A stretch of 43,494 nt of DNA from an uncultured Chlorobiaceae bacterium (GTDB lineage Bacteria > Bacteroidota > Chlorobiia > Chlorobiales > Chlorobiaceae). Shown in pieces: positions 1 through 7,752 of the stretch. The position numbers and the translations under genes were made by a program. How positions within the stretch are numbered: position 1 is the stretch's first letter; each line of letters starts with the position of its first letter. The notes beneath the pieces were generated by a model, which had not been told where the DNA came from, ran no database searches, and was given only the letters and a program-made list of their open reading frames with translations. The stretch is from contig CAIJWE010000096.1 of the NCBI GenBank assembly GCA_903824295.1, forward strand, positions 1 through 43,494. Direction: 5' to 3'.

Positions 1-272
1 ATAATAAAAAAATTGCGTGATTAAAACCTTGAGTAAGACGTACATATAAATGGAAGCTCGAAAAAACTATTAACCATCCATATAAAAAACTTTACTGAAA
101 ATATAGAAATGTGACACTATAAATCATCTCTGTCTGATAATTTATAGTGTCGAAGTGTGTGTCTGGATAAAAATTTTTATTTTATGAAAAAAATAATAGT
201 AGTCGACTATTGGATGGATTGCGTAAGGAGATTTTTTTTGCGCTTATCAAATAAATATTTCATTATCAACGT
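1..272. other. AT-rich intergenic stretch at left edge
   Basis: No convincing gene is visible here. The stretch is very A+T rich and carries a perfect 12-bp inverted repeat (listed separately). A 65-codon plus-strand reading frame starting at 157 runs into the 3' end of the neighbouring minus-strand glycosyltransferase gene and shows no recognisable motif, so it is not called. Confidence 0.6.
113..151. repeat. Perfect 12-bp inverted repeat with 15-bp spacer
   Basis: The left arm GACACTATAAAT (113-124) is the exact reverse complement of the right arm ATTTATAGTGTC (140-151). No run of T follows the right arm and no run of A precedes the left arm, so it is not a classical intrinsic terminator. 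It could be an operator, an RNA hairpin downstream of the minus-strand gene that ends at 273, or an end of a small mobile repeat. Confidence 0.6.
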
Positions 273-1097
273 TCATGTCACGATTATACTATTTCTCGCA
301 TCTGCGTATGATGGCGCCTTCAGATATCTCACCCAGGATCCCTTGAATGCATAATCTCCATGTCTATTAAAATCAATACCCAACTGATCAACATTTAGTT
401 CATCAACCTCGTCCATCAACTCCCATATTGTTCTTGTAAACATACCAGGACCTGTAAAACTCACTATAGCATGGCTTGGATTTTCAAAAACTGTATTTTT
501 AAAAAATGGATAGTACTCACATATGTTATCAATCATGCGCCTCAGGATCTTATGATTTTTTTGAAATCCAAGTCCCCATTGCAAAATATATTTATTCGGA
601 TACAGTATTTTTGAAATGTGCCTTACCGGTGGAAGGATCATAGAATCGTTCGCCTCATATGAGATAAACCCCGAAGCCCCATGTGAACATAATGAGCTTA
701 ACGCAACATTACACCCTTTATTATTATCAAAATATAAACCTCCCCGTTCACACAATATGCAATATCGGAATATGTCGCTTTTCAGTGGTCCATACTTGCC
801 CTGTTTGTATATTTCCCCTATGGCATGGTTTCCCCAATACTCCTCCATATAAAGATCTACCTGTTTATCATCGAACAGTTTGAAGTTCAATTCGCTATTG
901 AGATTCCTGAATTTCTCTATCTCCGCGTAATGAGTTTTGCCAAAAAGATTATCCTGCCATGTCTGATAAACAACCGGAGGTATAAGAGAATTATGCCAGA
1001 CTTTTAAGGCTGTACGATCGTGCAGTTGAACCATCGGCAACTCATGCGCATGTAACGTATAGCTTTTCTTCAAAGACTTTATTGCTTTTTTAAGCAT
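273..1097 (-). CDS. GT32-type glycosyltransferase (Och1/capsular sugar transferase-like)
   Basis: This 274-residue protein probably transfers a sugar from a nucleotide sugar onto a surface glycan at the cytoplasmic face of the membrane. Visible marks are PPVVYQTWQDN near residues 40-50, which fits the start of the DXD-sugar-binding (Gly_transf_sug) fold, and LKSDIFRYCILCERGGLYFD near 105-124, the family's core motif. The metal-binding segment reads D124-N-N-K, so the second Asp of a strict DxD is absent; bacterial members often vary here. The start is the ATG at 1097. There are no membrane segments or signal peptide. It is the distal gene of a minus-strand polysaccharide cluster, 132 bp from the GT9 gene upstream. 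The acceptor and donor sugars cannot be read from sequence. Confidence 0.8.
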   Translation of the reverse strand: MLKKAIKSLKKSYTLHAHELPMVQLHDRTALKVWHNSLIPPVVYQTWQDNLFGKTHYAEIEKFRNLNSELNFKLFDDKQVDLYMEEYWGNHAIGEIYKQGKYGPLKSDIFRYCILCERGGLYFDNNKGCNVALSSLCSHGASGFISYEANDSMILPPVRHISKILYPNKYILQWGLGFQKNHKILRRMIDNICEYYPFFKNTVFENPSHAIVSFTGPGMFTRTIWELMDEVDELNVDQLGIDFNRHGDYAFKGSWVRYLKAPSYADARNSIIVT

Positions 1098-1229
1098 TGG
1101 TATCCATTTAAAAGTGAAGTTGGACCGGTCGCCAGAAAAATAATCTTAAATATTTTAATTAATGTCGCGAATAAATACGTTAATACATGCTCTGCGTGCA
1201 ATTTTTAGAATTAAACCGTAATTTATTCT

Positions 1230-2393
1230 TTAAGCCGTACCGGTTAATATTTTCACTGATTTTGAAAGAGCTTGTTCTGCAAGATGTATAACCTCTTCAA
1301 TGGATATACTGGAAATGCAGGGAACAGCACCAGATTGATCATATTCCTGACTACACTGCCAATTGCAGTCGAAGCATGGCATTTTCTTCACGGCCACCAG
1401 GGGTTTGATCCCATAGACAGTTTCAGGATAGGGCAAGAATCTGCCATAATGGCCGCCTCCAAGAATACATACGGAACGCACGCCGGCAGCGGCAGCGATG
1501 TGAACTGCTGATGTATCGTTGGAGATAAGGAGTCGAGCCCCACGAATCAGTTCCAGCAACTCTGGTAACGTTGTTTTGCCGGCTAAATTAACAGTAGCTA
1601 CCCGTGCCGTATCAGCCACAATCTGGCAGAGAGCTCGTTCAGTGGAAGAGCCGCATAAGAGAGTCTGCAAGCCATGGCTCTTGTGCAAATGCGCTATTAC
1701 CGCAGCAAAAAAAGCAGCAGGCCATTGGCGTCCTTGCCAGGAAGCGCCGGGAAAAATGATGATGTATTCTCCAAAAAATTTCAGGTTGTCTGGCAAAGTG
1801 ATCAACTGTTGCAGTTTTGGCAATTCTGCTTTAAAAGCGTTTCCTGATAAATTGCTGATGAACTCGGCATTACGCTCAAGTTCCATAAGTGGTAAATTGC
1901 TTGCGGGAACCAAATGGGTGTACCTTCGATCTGCAACAGCTTTTTTTTCTTTCGAGATATTGCTGAGATTTCCTGTTGAACCAATGCGCTGAGATGCTCT
2001 GCTGGCAAGGATAATCCAGTCACCTTCACGGAAGTTGCGTGAAAATGTAGGCTGAATTGCTACGTCAAAGTCAGCCACTCTTATAGTTAGCAGAAATTTC
2101 CAGCGATACAGAAGTTGCTCGTTAAAACGATGTAAATCGATTGGTAAAACTTCATCCCAATAGGGTAACAATGCAGCAAGCTCAGACCAGGCTGTATTGC
2201 AGCACAGCGTTATTATACTGCCGGGATAAAGACGTCTGAATTCCTTTGCAGAGTCAAGCCAGAGAACAAAATCACCTATTGCATCCAGACGAACAAGCAA
2301 AATTTTCGGATTATTTCTATAATCCGATATACTTGAGAAATAACGCAATAGTTTACGAAAGAGAAGACTGAATGTATTTATAATAAGTCTCAA
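1230..2393 (-). CDS. GT9 family (heptosyltransferase-like) glycosyltransferase
   Basis: A 387-residue GT-B enzyme of the ADP-heptose:LPS heptosyltransferase family, expected to add heptose or a related sugar to lipopolysaccharide on the cytoplasmic side of the inner membrane. The N-terminal Rossmann domain opens with ILLVRLDAIGDFVLW (about 30-45). The C-terminal donor-binding domain shows FPGASWQGRQWP and then LLISNDTSAVHIAAAAG, the usual S/P-D-T-x-x-x-H motif. The only in-frame start is a TTG at 2393, with an upstream stop and no clear ribosome-binding site, so the exact start is uncertain. A second GT9 gene lies at 11734-12828. The protein is slightly longer than WaaC/WaaF (about 320-350), mostly through an N-terminal lead of roughly 30 residues. 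Confidence 0.88.
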   Translation of the reverse strand: MRLIINTFSLLFRKLLRYFSSISDYRNNPKILLVRLDAIGDFVLWLDSAKEFRRLYPGSIITLCCNTAWSELAALLPYWDEVLPIDLHRFNEQLLYRWKFLLTIRVADFDVAIQPTFSRNFREGDWIILASRASQRIGSTGNLSNISKEKKAVADRRYTHLVPASNLPLMELERNAEFISNLSGNAFKAELPKLQQLITLPDNLKFFGEYIIIFPGASWQGRQWPAAFFAAVIAHLHKSHGLQTLLCGSSTERALCQIVADTARVATVNLAGKTTLPELLELIRGARLLISNDTSAVHIAAAAGVRSVCILGGGHYGRFLPYPETVYGIKPLVAVKKMPCFDCNWQCSQEYDQSGAVPCISSISIEEVIHLAEQALSKSVKILTGTA

Positions 2394-2499
2394 TTTTATT
2401 AAGAGATATCAATTCTTTAGTGGAACTTTATTGAAATTCATTTTGATATTCTGTAACAACGAACTGTGGTGGTGTATCATGAATGTTAGCCATATTTGG

Positions 2500-3441
2500 T
2501 TATGATTTCTTTTGTTTAAAGCTTTTCAGTAACCATCGGCGTCCCTGCTTGATTTTCAGCTTGATTTGTCTCGTGCGGGTAATGCCAAAAGCTTTTCGAT
2601 TAATCAATGCGTCGGTTTTAGTATGTCGTTCAATATGCGTTGGGTGACGTAATGGAAAAAGTAATAATTCCGGGATGGATTCCTTTATGTAGTCAGGCGT
2701 TTTGCCTGTCGTGTGGACAGCATCCGGACCGAAGCCGATATTACTGGTCTGGTTATGGGCGGGTAGAGCGGTGATCATTCCATGCAGCCAGCAGGTGAAC
2801 GTCCATTGGTAGTCCCAGGTATCAATACCGCCTAAAAAAGCAAAATCGAAAGAATCCCGCCATTGACGCTCAAATAATATGTTTCCATCTGAAATTGATC
2901 CCAACCCACCCTGATCCCTCCACTGCGGCCATGCCTGCATCGTGACGTCGTACAGTTTCCACGCCCGTCGCCAGGTTGCCCAACCCCATACATGGTTGTA
3001 TCGGGAAAAAAAATAGCTTTCCTTGGGCTTAAATCGTTTGGAAACAAGGTTACAACCACTGATTACCCCAACTCGATCATTGTGCCGATAGCGTTCCAGT
3101 AATTCATCGCAGTATTGGAAAAAACTTGGCAGCGGCAAAACATCATCTTCAAGGATGATTCCCTCTTCCTCATTTTCAAAAAACCAGTTGATTCCTTCCG
3201 ATACGCCCATCTTGCAACCGAGGTTGTCGTCACGGAACAGCGTTTTCAATTCACAAGGCCAAGTGATGGCCGTAGCGATTTGGCGGACTATTTCGCATTG
3301 TTTACGCTCTCCTTCACGATCGGCTCGCGGGCCATCTGCTGCAACATATAATCGTGGCGGTCGAGCACTCTTTATCGTTTCGAAAACCTGGCGTGTGGTG
3401 TCTGGGCGGTTAAAAACAAGAAACAAAACGGCACTTTTCAT
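2500..3441 (-). CDS. HlpA-like GT-A glycosyltransferase, copy 1
   Basis: A 313-residue protein of the group often annotated 'nucleotide-diphospho-sugar transferase / hemolytic protein HlpA-like', probably a GT2-type transferase working on surface glycans. It begins with LFLVFNRPDTTRQVF, typical of this group, and has LEDDVLP with the acidic E98-D99-D100 cluster likely to bind metal and nucleotide sugar. It then has VWGWATWRRAW (about 151-161) and a WDYQW segment characteristic of the family. A good ribosome-binding site (AGGGTGA) precedes the ATG at 3441. The first 100 residues align without gaps to the protein at 6662-7555 (72 identical by eye), while the second halves differ widely. The 'hemolysin' label has no support in this sequence. 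Confidence 0.8.
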   Translation of the reverse strand: MKSAVLFLVFNRPDTTRQVFETIKSARPPRLYVAADGPRADREGERKQCEIVRQIATAITWPCELKTLFRDDNLGCKMGVSEGINWFFENEEEGIILEDDVLPLPSFFQYCDELLERYRHNDRVGVISGCNLVSKRFKPKESYFFSRYNHVWGWATWRRAWKLYDVTMQAWPQWRDQGGLGSISDGNILFERQWRDSFDFAFLGGIDTWDYQWTFTCWLHGMITALPAHNQTSNIGFGPDAVHTTGKTPDYIKESIPELLLFPLRHPTHIERHTKTDALINRKAFGITRTRQIKLKIKQGRRWLLKSFKQKKS

Positions 3442-3888
3442 TTATATTATCACCCTGGGGTGTACTTTTCGGAAGTTTGCGTTTGCTTGTTGCAGGTTTA
3501 ATATTTGCATGATGCTGTCCGGCATTGCTTGAAGTTAGTAAAAAAAAAACACATAACAATCAGCGTAAGTGTGGTCGCCAAATAATGCACATCATTACTG
3601 TACAGGAAAACCAGTAGTCGAACGATAAAAAAGATTACACCTGCGACAGCAGAACTTGAGAGGCAGCCTAAAGGGTTTTGAAAAGTGAAACTGGAGCTTG
3701 GAATATTTTTAAACAGAGATATTTTGTTGAGACAAACCGTTTTGATGTAAATGTTCAATAAATAATAATGCCGAAGTAAAACAAGGGCGAACGCCAAGAA
3801 ATCAGGTCAAATCGACCTGGTATTACTGAACAACTTGTAGTTGAACGCTTATTCTGAAAAAAGTCAATAAGTATTTAAAACCTGAATT
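3442..3888. other. 447-bp AT-rich gap between divergent glycosyltransferase genes
   Basis: No gene is supported. A 99-codon minus-strand frame (3498-3797, TTG start) is rich in hydrophobic residues but has no family match that I recognise. A small dyad, CAGGTC (3803-3808) and GACCTG (3814-3819), separated by 5 bp, lies within it. The stretch must contain promoters for the minus-strand gene ending at 3441 and the plus-strand gene starting at 3892, but I see no clear -35/-10 pair. Confidence 0.5.
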
Positions 3889-3891
3889 TTG

Positions 3892-4791
3892 ATGCTAAAA
3901 GAAAAAAATCACAGTCCAATAAAAATTGAAAAGAAGATTCTCGTTGTTGGATTGACAAAAAATTCAGCAGAAACAATAAAGGAAGAAATATCAAGAATAT
4001 ACACAGCTTTAATGAAGTTTGAGATTGTGCATTTTTTTATTATTGAATCCGACAGTAGCGACAATACCATCGATAAGCTTAAAGAGCTTGAGGCTGAAAT
4101 GGTAAATTTTCGCTATCACTCCCTTGGTGTAATAAATAAAAAAATCCCGTTAAGAACGGAGCGAATTGCCTATTGCAGGAATCGATATCTTGATGAAATA
4201 AAGAACAATGTGTTGTATAAGGATATCGAGTACGTTATTATGGCTGATTTGGACGGGCTGAATGATTTAATCTCAGAAGAGGCGTTTTTATCGTGTTGGA
4301 ATAAAGAAGATTGGGCTGTGTGTACGGCCAATCAACGAGGCCCCTATTACGATATATGGCCGTTACGTCATAAGCATTGGTCTCCGAATGACTGCTGGTC
4401 TCAATATAAGTTTCTTGTGAACAACGGATTAAGTGTAAAAAAATCTAAATTTGCCGCTGTTTACTCCCGAATGGTTGAAATTGATGAACATCTTGATTGG
4501 ATTGAGGTCGATTCCGCTTTTGGAGGGCTTGCCGTGTACCGCAGAGAAACATTGTCGGATGTCCGATATGTCGGAGTGGATGTATTTGGTGAAGAGATTT
4601 GTGAGCATTTGAGCCTTAATGCACAAATCAAATCACAAGGGTATCGGATTTTTATAAATCCAAAGTTGATCAACGCAGGATATACCCGGCATACCAGGCG
4701 GTTTAAACAAAATCAATTGGTAAAATCTATAAAAAAAATGATGAGTATCTTTTCAAAAAATACTTTTTTACATCCATCTTTGTCAAAATGA
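3892..4791 (+). CDS. Putative glycosyltransferase (CAP59/GT69-like fold)
   Basis: A 299-residue protein with a GT-A-like layout. A beta-strand/loop opening, KKILVVGLTKNSAETI, is followed by FFIIESDSSDNTIDKL, as in the nucleotide-binding half of GT2/GT69 proteins. After it comes VIMADLDGLND, where D-L-D is the probable metal-binding DxD. An acidic segment, HLDWIEVDSAFGGLAVYRR, sits where the catalytic loop is expected. It resembles bacterial relatives of the fungal capsule mannosyltransferase group, but this assignment rests on pattern only. A TTG at 3889 is directly followed by ATG at 3892; the ATG is taken as the start. This is the only plus-strand gene in the cluster and it converges on the GT2 gene with 26 bp between stops. 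Codons are AT-rich, like its immediate neighbours. Confidence 0.6.
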   Translation: MLKEKNHSPIKIEKKILVVGLTKNSAETIKEEISRIYTALMKFEIVHFFIIESDSSDNTIDKLKELEAEMVNFRYHSLGVINKKIPLRTERIAYCRNRYLDEIKNNVLYKDIEYVIMADLDGLNDLISEEAFLSCWNKEDWAVCTANQRGPYYDIWPLRHKHWSPNDCWSQYKFLVNNGLSVKKSKFAAVYSRMVEIDEHLDWIEVDSAFGGLAVYRRETLSDVRYVGVDVFGEEICEHLSLNAQIKSQGYRIFINPKLINAGYTRHTRRFKQNQLVKSIKKMMSIFSKNTFLHPSLSK

Positions 4792-4817
4792 AAACTATCA
4801 TGGTATACGATGACTGA

Positions 4818-5660
4818 CTATGAATTAATGCCTGAATCGACACTGCTGTCATTTCGCCAAAAACTCAGCGGAGTTATGTTGCTGATGGCAACCGGAAACA
4901 GTGTATTTATTCGTATCTGAAAGTCTCTGTCAGAGTAGGGTGCCACTCTTTTTGATTTATCTGGATAGTACCCGCCAACAACTTTCCAGGCGGACTTCAA
5001 AAAGCAGCTTCCTGTATGAGTCATATTCAGGTCATTATATCTTGAATATTTTTTTACATCATCAGGTTCTCTAACATCAATAGATAGTTCCGTCTCTATT
5101 TTACTATCTCCGATACACTTTGCCATTTTTTTGAGACTCTCTCCTGAAAAGTGTAACGCAGTCCCGCCAACCATGACTGCTGCAGGAAAGCGTTTGAATA
5201 TCTGTAAAATGGTATCAATACAGTCGTGCATCAAATAATCGTCATCATTCAATATCAGGATAAGATCAGTATCTGCTGTCTCAACTCCCCGATTGATACT
5301 TGCACTCTGCCCGACATTATTTTCATTCTTGATAATTCGGATAATCGCTTGAAAATCAGTGTCAAGACTTTTTGCGATTTTTGACAACAGTTCAGAACTA
5401 TGATCAGGGCTTTCATCCACAATAAATATAATTTGATCAGGCTTTCTGGTTTGATTAGTGATGCAGGCAAACATCTCCTCAAGATACTGCACATGGCCAA
5501 AGCAAGGTACAATTACGGCAATGGTTGGGTTGGCAGGGCATTGTATAGCAATGAGTTTCGTCTTGTCTATACCGTCTATAAAATGCGTTATTTTGCGCTG
5601 TGAAATTTGCGGTTTCAATATAGACTGCACTGTTTTTTTTATACGCTTATAATAACCCAT
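4818..5660 (-). CDS. GT2 family glycosyltransferase
   Basis: A 280-residue inverting GT-A glycosyltransferase. The family 2 core is plain: IAVIVPCFGHVQYLEEMFAC (about 47-66), then NNVGQSASINRGVETADTDL and ILNDDDYL, in which the DDD supplies the DxD metal and nucleotide-sugar site. FPAAVMVGG and the later GSCFLKSAWKVVGGYYPD fit the acceptor half of the fold. It has no membrane segment, so it should act in the cytoplasm on a lipid-linked or LPS acceptor. It starts at ATG 5660, 13 bp after the stop of the upstream gene at 5674, and is probably co-transcribed with it. Donor and linkage are unknown. Confidence 0.87.
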   Translation of the reverse strand: MGYYKRIKKTVQSILKPQISQRKITHFIDGIDKTKLIAIQCPANPTIAVIVPCFGHVQYLEEMFACITNQTRKPDQIIFIVDESPDHSSELLSKIAKSLDTDFQAIIRIIKNENNVGQSASINRGVETADTDLILILNDDDYLMHDCIDTILQIFKRFPAAVMVGGTALHFSGESLKKMAKCIGDSKIETELSIDVREPDDVKKYSRYNDLNMTHTGSCFLKSAWKVVGGYYPDKSKRVAPYSDRDFQIRINTLFPVAISNITPLSFWRNDSSVDSGINS

Positions 5661-5673
5661 TTTAACAAAACGT

Positions 5674-6579
5674 TTATCTGGCCAGTTGCTGTATATAATG
5701 AGAGACGATTTGGTTGCTGTGCCAAATTATTCTTTTTATTTTACAGATAATTTTAAAAAATAAATGTTTTGAGTTCTGTATTAGTCCATAGTCCATGTCT
5801 CTTACCGCATGAATAGGAAATTCCCTGAGCTGCTCCCAGTCGGGTTTGTAATGTTTCTTTTTTGAAGGATACCAATACTCATACGCCGATAACGTCTCAA
5901 TAGAATGTATTTTGCATAATAATGAAAAAATGGATTGGTCATGGCGGTGCTCTATAAATCCATCAATATTTGGTGCAACAGAAGGCGTGTCATCAATATA
6001 GGCAAAGTTGTCCTCAATCGTCTTTAGCCACCGTTTTATAATGGTGAGTGATGCGTGGCATTTTTTAATAAATATTATTCCGGCGCCAATTGTCGGTGTG
6101 TTAATGATATCCTTCCGGTGTCGAACATCAAAATAATCGAGCAGATCACCTTTTGTCCATTTGTAATCACGTAAATCGAGCAGATTTCTTCCATCATAAA
6201 CAAGAGGCAGATCAGGTTTTTTGGTTTGAAAAGCAAGAATACCGCTTGATGAATTTGCTGCCATTTCAAAATATTCTTCAAGGCGATGTTTCCCTTGTCT
6301 ATTCAGATGACAACCAGCATCGGTATATTGGAGAATGTCCCCGTCATCCATATCTTCAAGTGTTTGTAAAATAATCTGTGGCTTCCAGCACCAGTAACCA
6401 TAGCCTCTTGAGCCGATAGTTAAATATGGTTTAAATTGCTTCTTGAAATTATCGTCTAAATCTATTTCAGTCAATATGCTGATGCGGTCATATATCTCCA
6501 TATTATTTGCCTCTTGTTTGATTCGAGACAATGATCGGTATAAGTCAGAGCTTGCAAAGCTGAGAAAGGTCTTTTTCAT
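5674..6579 (-). CDS. Uncharacterised glycosyltransferase-like protein
   Basis: A 301-residue protein that I recognise only as a recurrent companion of polysaccharide gene clusters. It opens MKKTFLSFASSDLYRSLSRI, which fits a first beta-strand and helix of a GT-A fold. GYGYWCWKPQIILQTL (about 79-94) is followed by DILQYTDAGCHLNRQG, in which T-D-A-G takes the place where GT-A enzymes hold the DxD. Near the middle, PTIGAGIIFIKK, and later HRHDQSIFSLLCK look like acceptor-side motifs. There are no membrane segments. It lies 13 bp upstream of the GT2 gene and 82 bp downstream of the second HlpA-like gene. A transferase role is inference from fold-like pattern and neighbours; the substrate is unknown. 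Confidence 0.55.
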   Translation of the reverse strand: MKKTFLSFASSDLYRSLSRIKQEANNMEIYDRISILTEIDLDDNFKKQFKPYLTIGSRGYGYWCWKPQIILQTLEDMDDGDILQYTDAGCHLNRQGKHRLEEYFEMAANSSSGILAFQTKKPDLPLVYDGRNLLDLRDYKWTKGDLLDYFDVRHRKDIINTPTIGAGIIFIKKCHASLTIIKRWLKTIEDNFAYIDDTPSVAPNIDGFIEHRHDQSIFSLLCKIHSIETLSAYEYWYPSKKKHYKPDWEQLREFPIHAVRDMDYGLIQNSKHLFFKIICKIKRIIWHSNQIVSHYIQQLAR

Positions 6580-6661
6580 TCAAAAACGTATTCTATTTTT
6601 GGAAATATTGCAAGGATAATATAGAAAAATCCTGATTATCGTTGTTGATCGTTAATTTATT

Positions 6662-7555
6662 TTATCCTCGAATGAACAGTTTCAAAAATCTTTTCAGGTA
6701 AAAAAGAATTCCCCCACTGATTCTCGATGCATAAAATGTATGATCAATACGTACATCTGGAACCACAATGTCGTCACATTTTAATTTTTCAGGGTTGACA
6801 ATTCCGTACGCAACAAAATGATTATGATCCGGGCGTTTTGAGTGCGTGCCTTCTGTCCCGATATTCATAACAAGATTAGCACTGGGCTTAATGGCAAGAG
6901 CATAATTTGAAAGCATGCAATACGTCCACTGATAATCCCATGAATTGATGATGCCTTTTTTCGTTAAATTAAATGCTTTTGTATAATACGTATAGACTGG
7001 CAGAGGAAATTTGGCTTTTAAATAATGATCAAATGACTCGGATGGCCAGTTATTTAAATCAAGGTCATATAAATTCCACCTTGATCGCCATGTTGCCCAA
7101 CCCCAAACGCTTGGATTTTCTGAAAAAAAATAATCATCTGACGTTATATTCGCGCCTTCTGGATTAAATCCACAGAGCATCATTACCCGTAAATCATATT
7201 TATATCGAAGAAGCAGGCTGTCACAGTATGTAAAAAAATCAGGATGAGGTAAAACGTCATCTTCAAGAATAATTCCCTCTTCTTCATGCTGAAAGAACCA
7301 GTTAATGCCGCTCGATACTCCCTTTTTGCAGCCAAGGTTTCGATCGCGAAACAGCGTCTTAACTTCGCAAGCCCAATCAACTGAGGTAGCAATTTTTCTT
7401 ACCTCATCGCAGAGCATATCCTCTCCATCACGATCAGCACGATGACCATCCGCAGCAATGTAGAGACGTGGTGGCTTTGCATCCCGTATTGCATTAAAAA
7501 CTTTCCGGGTAGTATCCGGTCGGTTAAAAACAAGAAACAGGAGAGCATTATTCAT
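6662..7555 (-). CDS. HlpA-like GT-A glycosyltransferase, copy 2
   Basis: A 297-residue paralogue of the gene at 2500-3441, probably a GT2-type sugar transferase. It shares LFLVFNRPDTT at residues 6-16, the acidic E98-D99-D100 motif at the same position, VWGWATW near 150, and a C-terminal WDYQWTY segment. The two proteins match at 72 of the first 100 residues without a gap. They diverge after that, which suggests the same donor sugar but different acceptors, or recombination within the gene. The ATG at 7555 is taken as the start. It is followed by 82 bp before the next minus-strand gene. The sequence is A+T rich compared with the ABC transporter and GT9 genes upstream. Confidence 0.8.
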   Translation of the reverse strand: MNNALLFLVFNRPDTTRKVFNAIRDAKPPRLYIAADGHRADRDGEDMLCDEVRKIATSVDWACEVKTLFRDRNLGCKKGVSSGINWFFQHEEEGIILEDDVLPHPDFFTYCDSLLLRYKYDLRVMMLCGFNPEGANITSDDYFFSENPSVWGWATWRSRWNLYDLDLNNWPSESFDHYLKAKFPLPVYTYYTKAFNLTKKGIINSWDYQWTYCMLSNYALAIKPSANLVMNIGTEGTHSKRPDHNHFVAYGIVNPEKLKCDDIVVPDVRIDHTFYASRISGGILFYLKRFLKLFIRG

Positions 7556-7598
7556 TTTGATAATCAGTAATAAAAAAATTGCGTAAGACGACGGTTGA

Positions 7599-7751
7599 TC
7601 AATCTTCTGGTGTTAAAATATATGGTGTGTCAGGTTGAGCAAACAGCTCTGTAGTTCTGATAAGTTCTATCGTTAAACTGGTGGTCATTTTTACCAATCT
7701 TGTTTGCGATTCGATGGCAATACGGTGGGGATTGTGCTCGACCCAAGGCAT
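7599..7751 (-). CDS. Possible 50-residue small protein after the fucosyltransferase
   Basis: An ATG at 7751 sits one base past the fucosyltransferase stop codon (TGA at 7755-7753) and opens a 50-codon frame ending at 7599. The product has no hydrophobic segment and no motif I recognise; it contains two short helix-like stretches ending in PDTPYILTPED. Its tight spacing suggests translational coupling. It could equally be the remnant of a longer gene or a chance frame. It fills most of the 197-bp gap between two glycosyltransferase genes. Confidence 0.25.
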   Translation of the reverse strand: MPWVEHNPHRIAIESQTRLVKMTTSLTIELIRTTELFAQPDTPYILTPED

Positions 7752-7752
7752 T

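Noticed and set aside
157-354. A 65-codon plus-strand frame at the left edge
   Set aside because: It overlaps the 3' end of the minus-strand GT32 gene and shows no motif.
2500-3441. A haemolysin function for the HlpA-like proteins
   Set aside because: The label comes from a historical name; the visible motifs are those of a GT-A sugar transferase in a glycan cluster.
3498-3797. A 99-codon minus-strand hydrophobic frame in the gap between glycosyltransferases
   Set aside because: It needs a TTG start, lies in very A+T-rich DNA where hydrophobic frames arise by chance, and matches no family I recognise.
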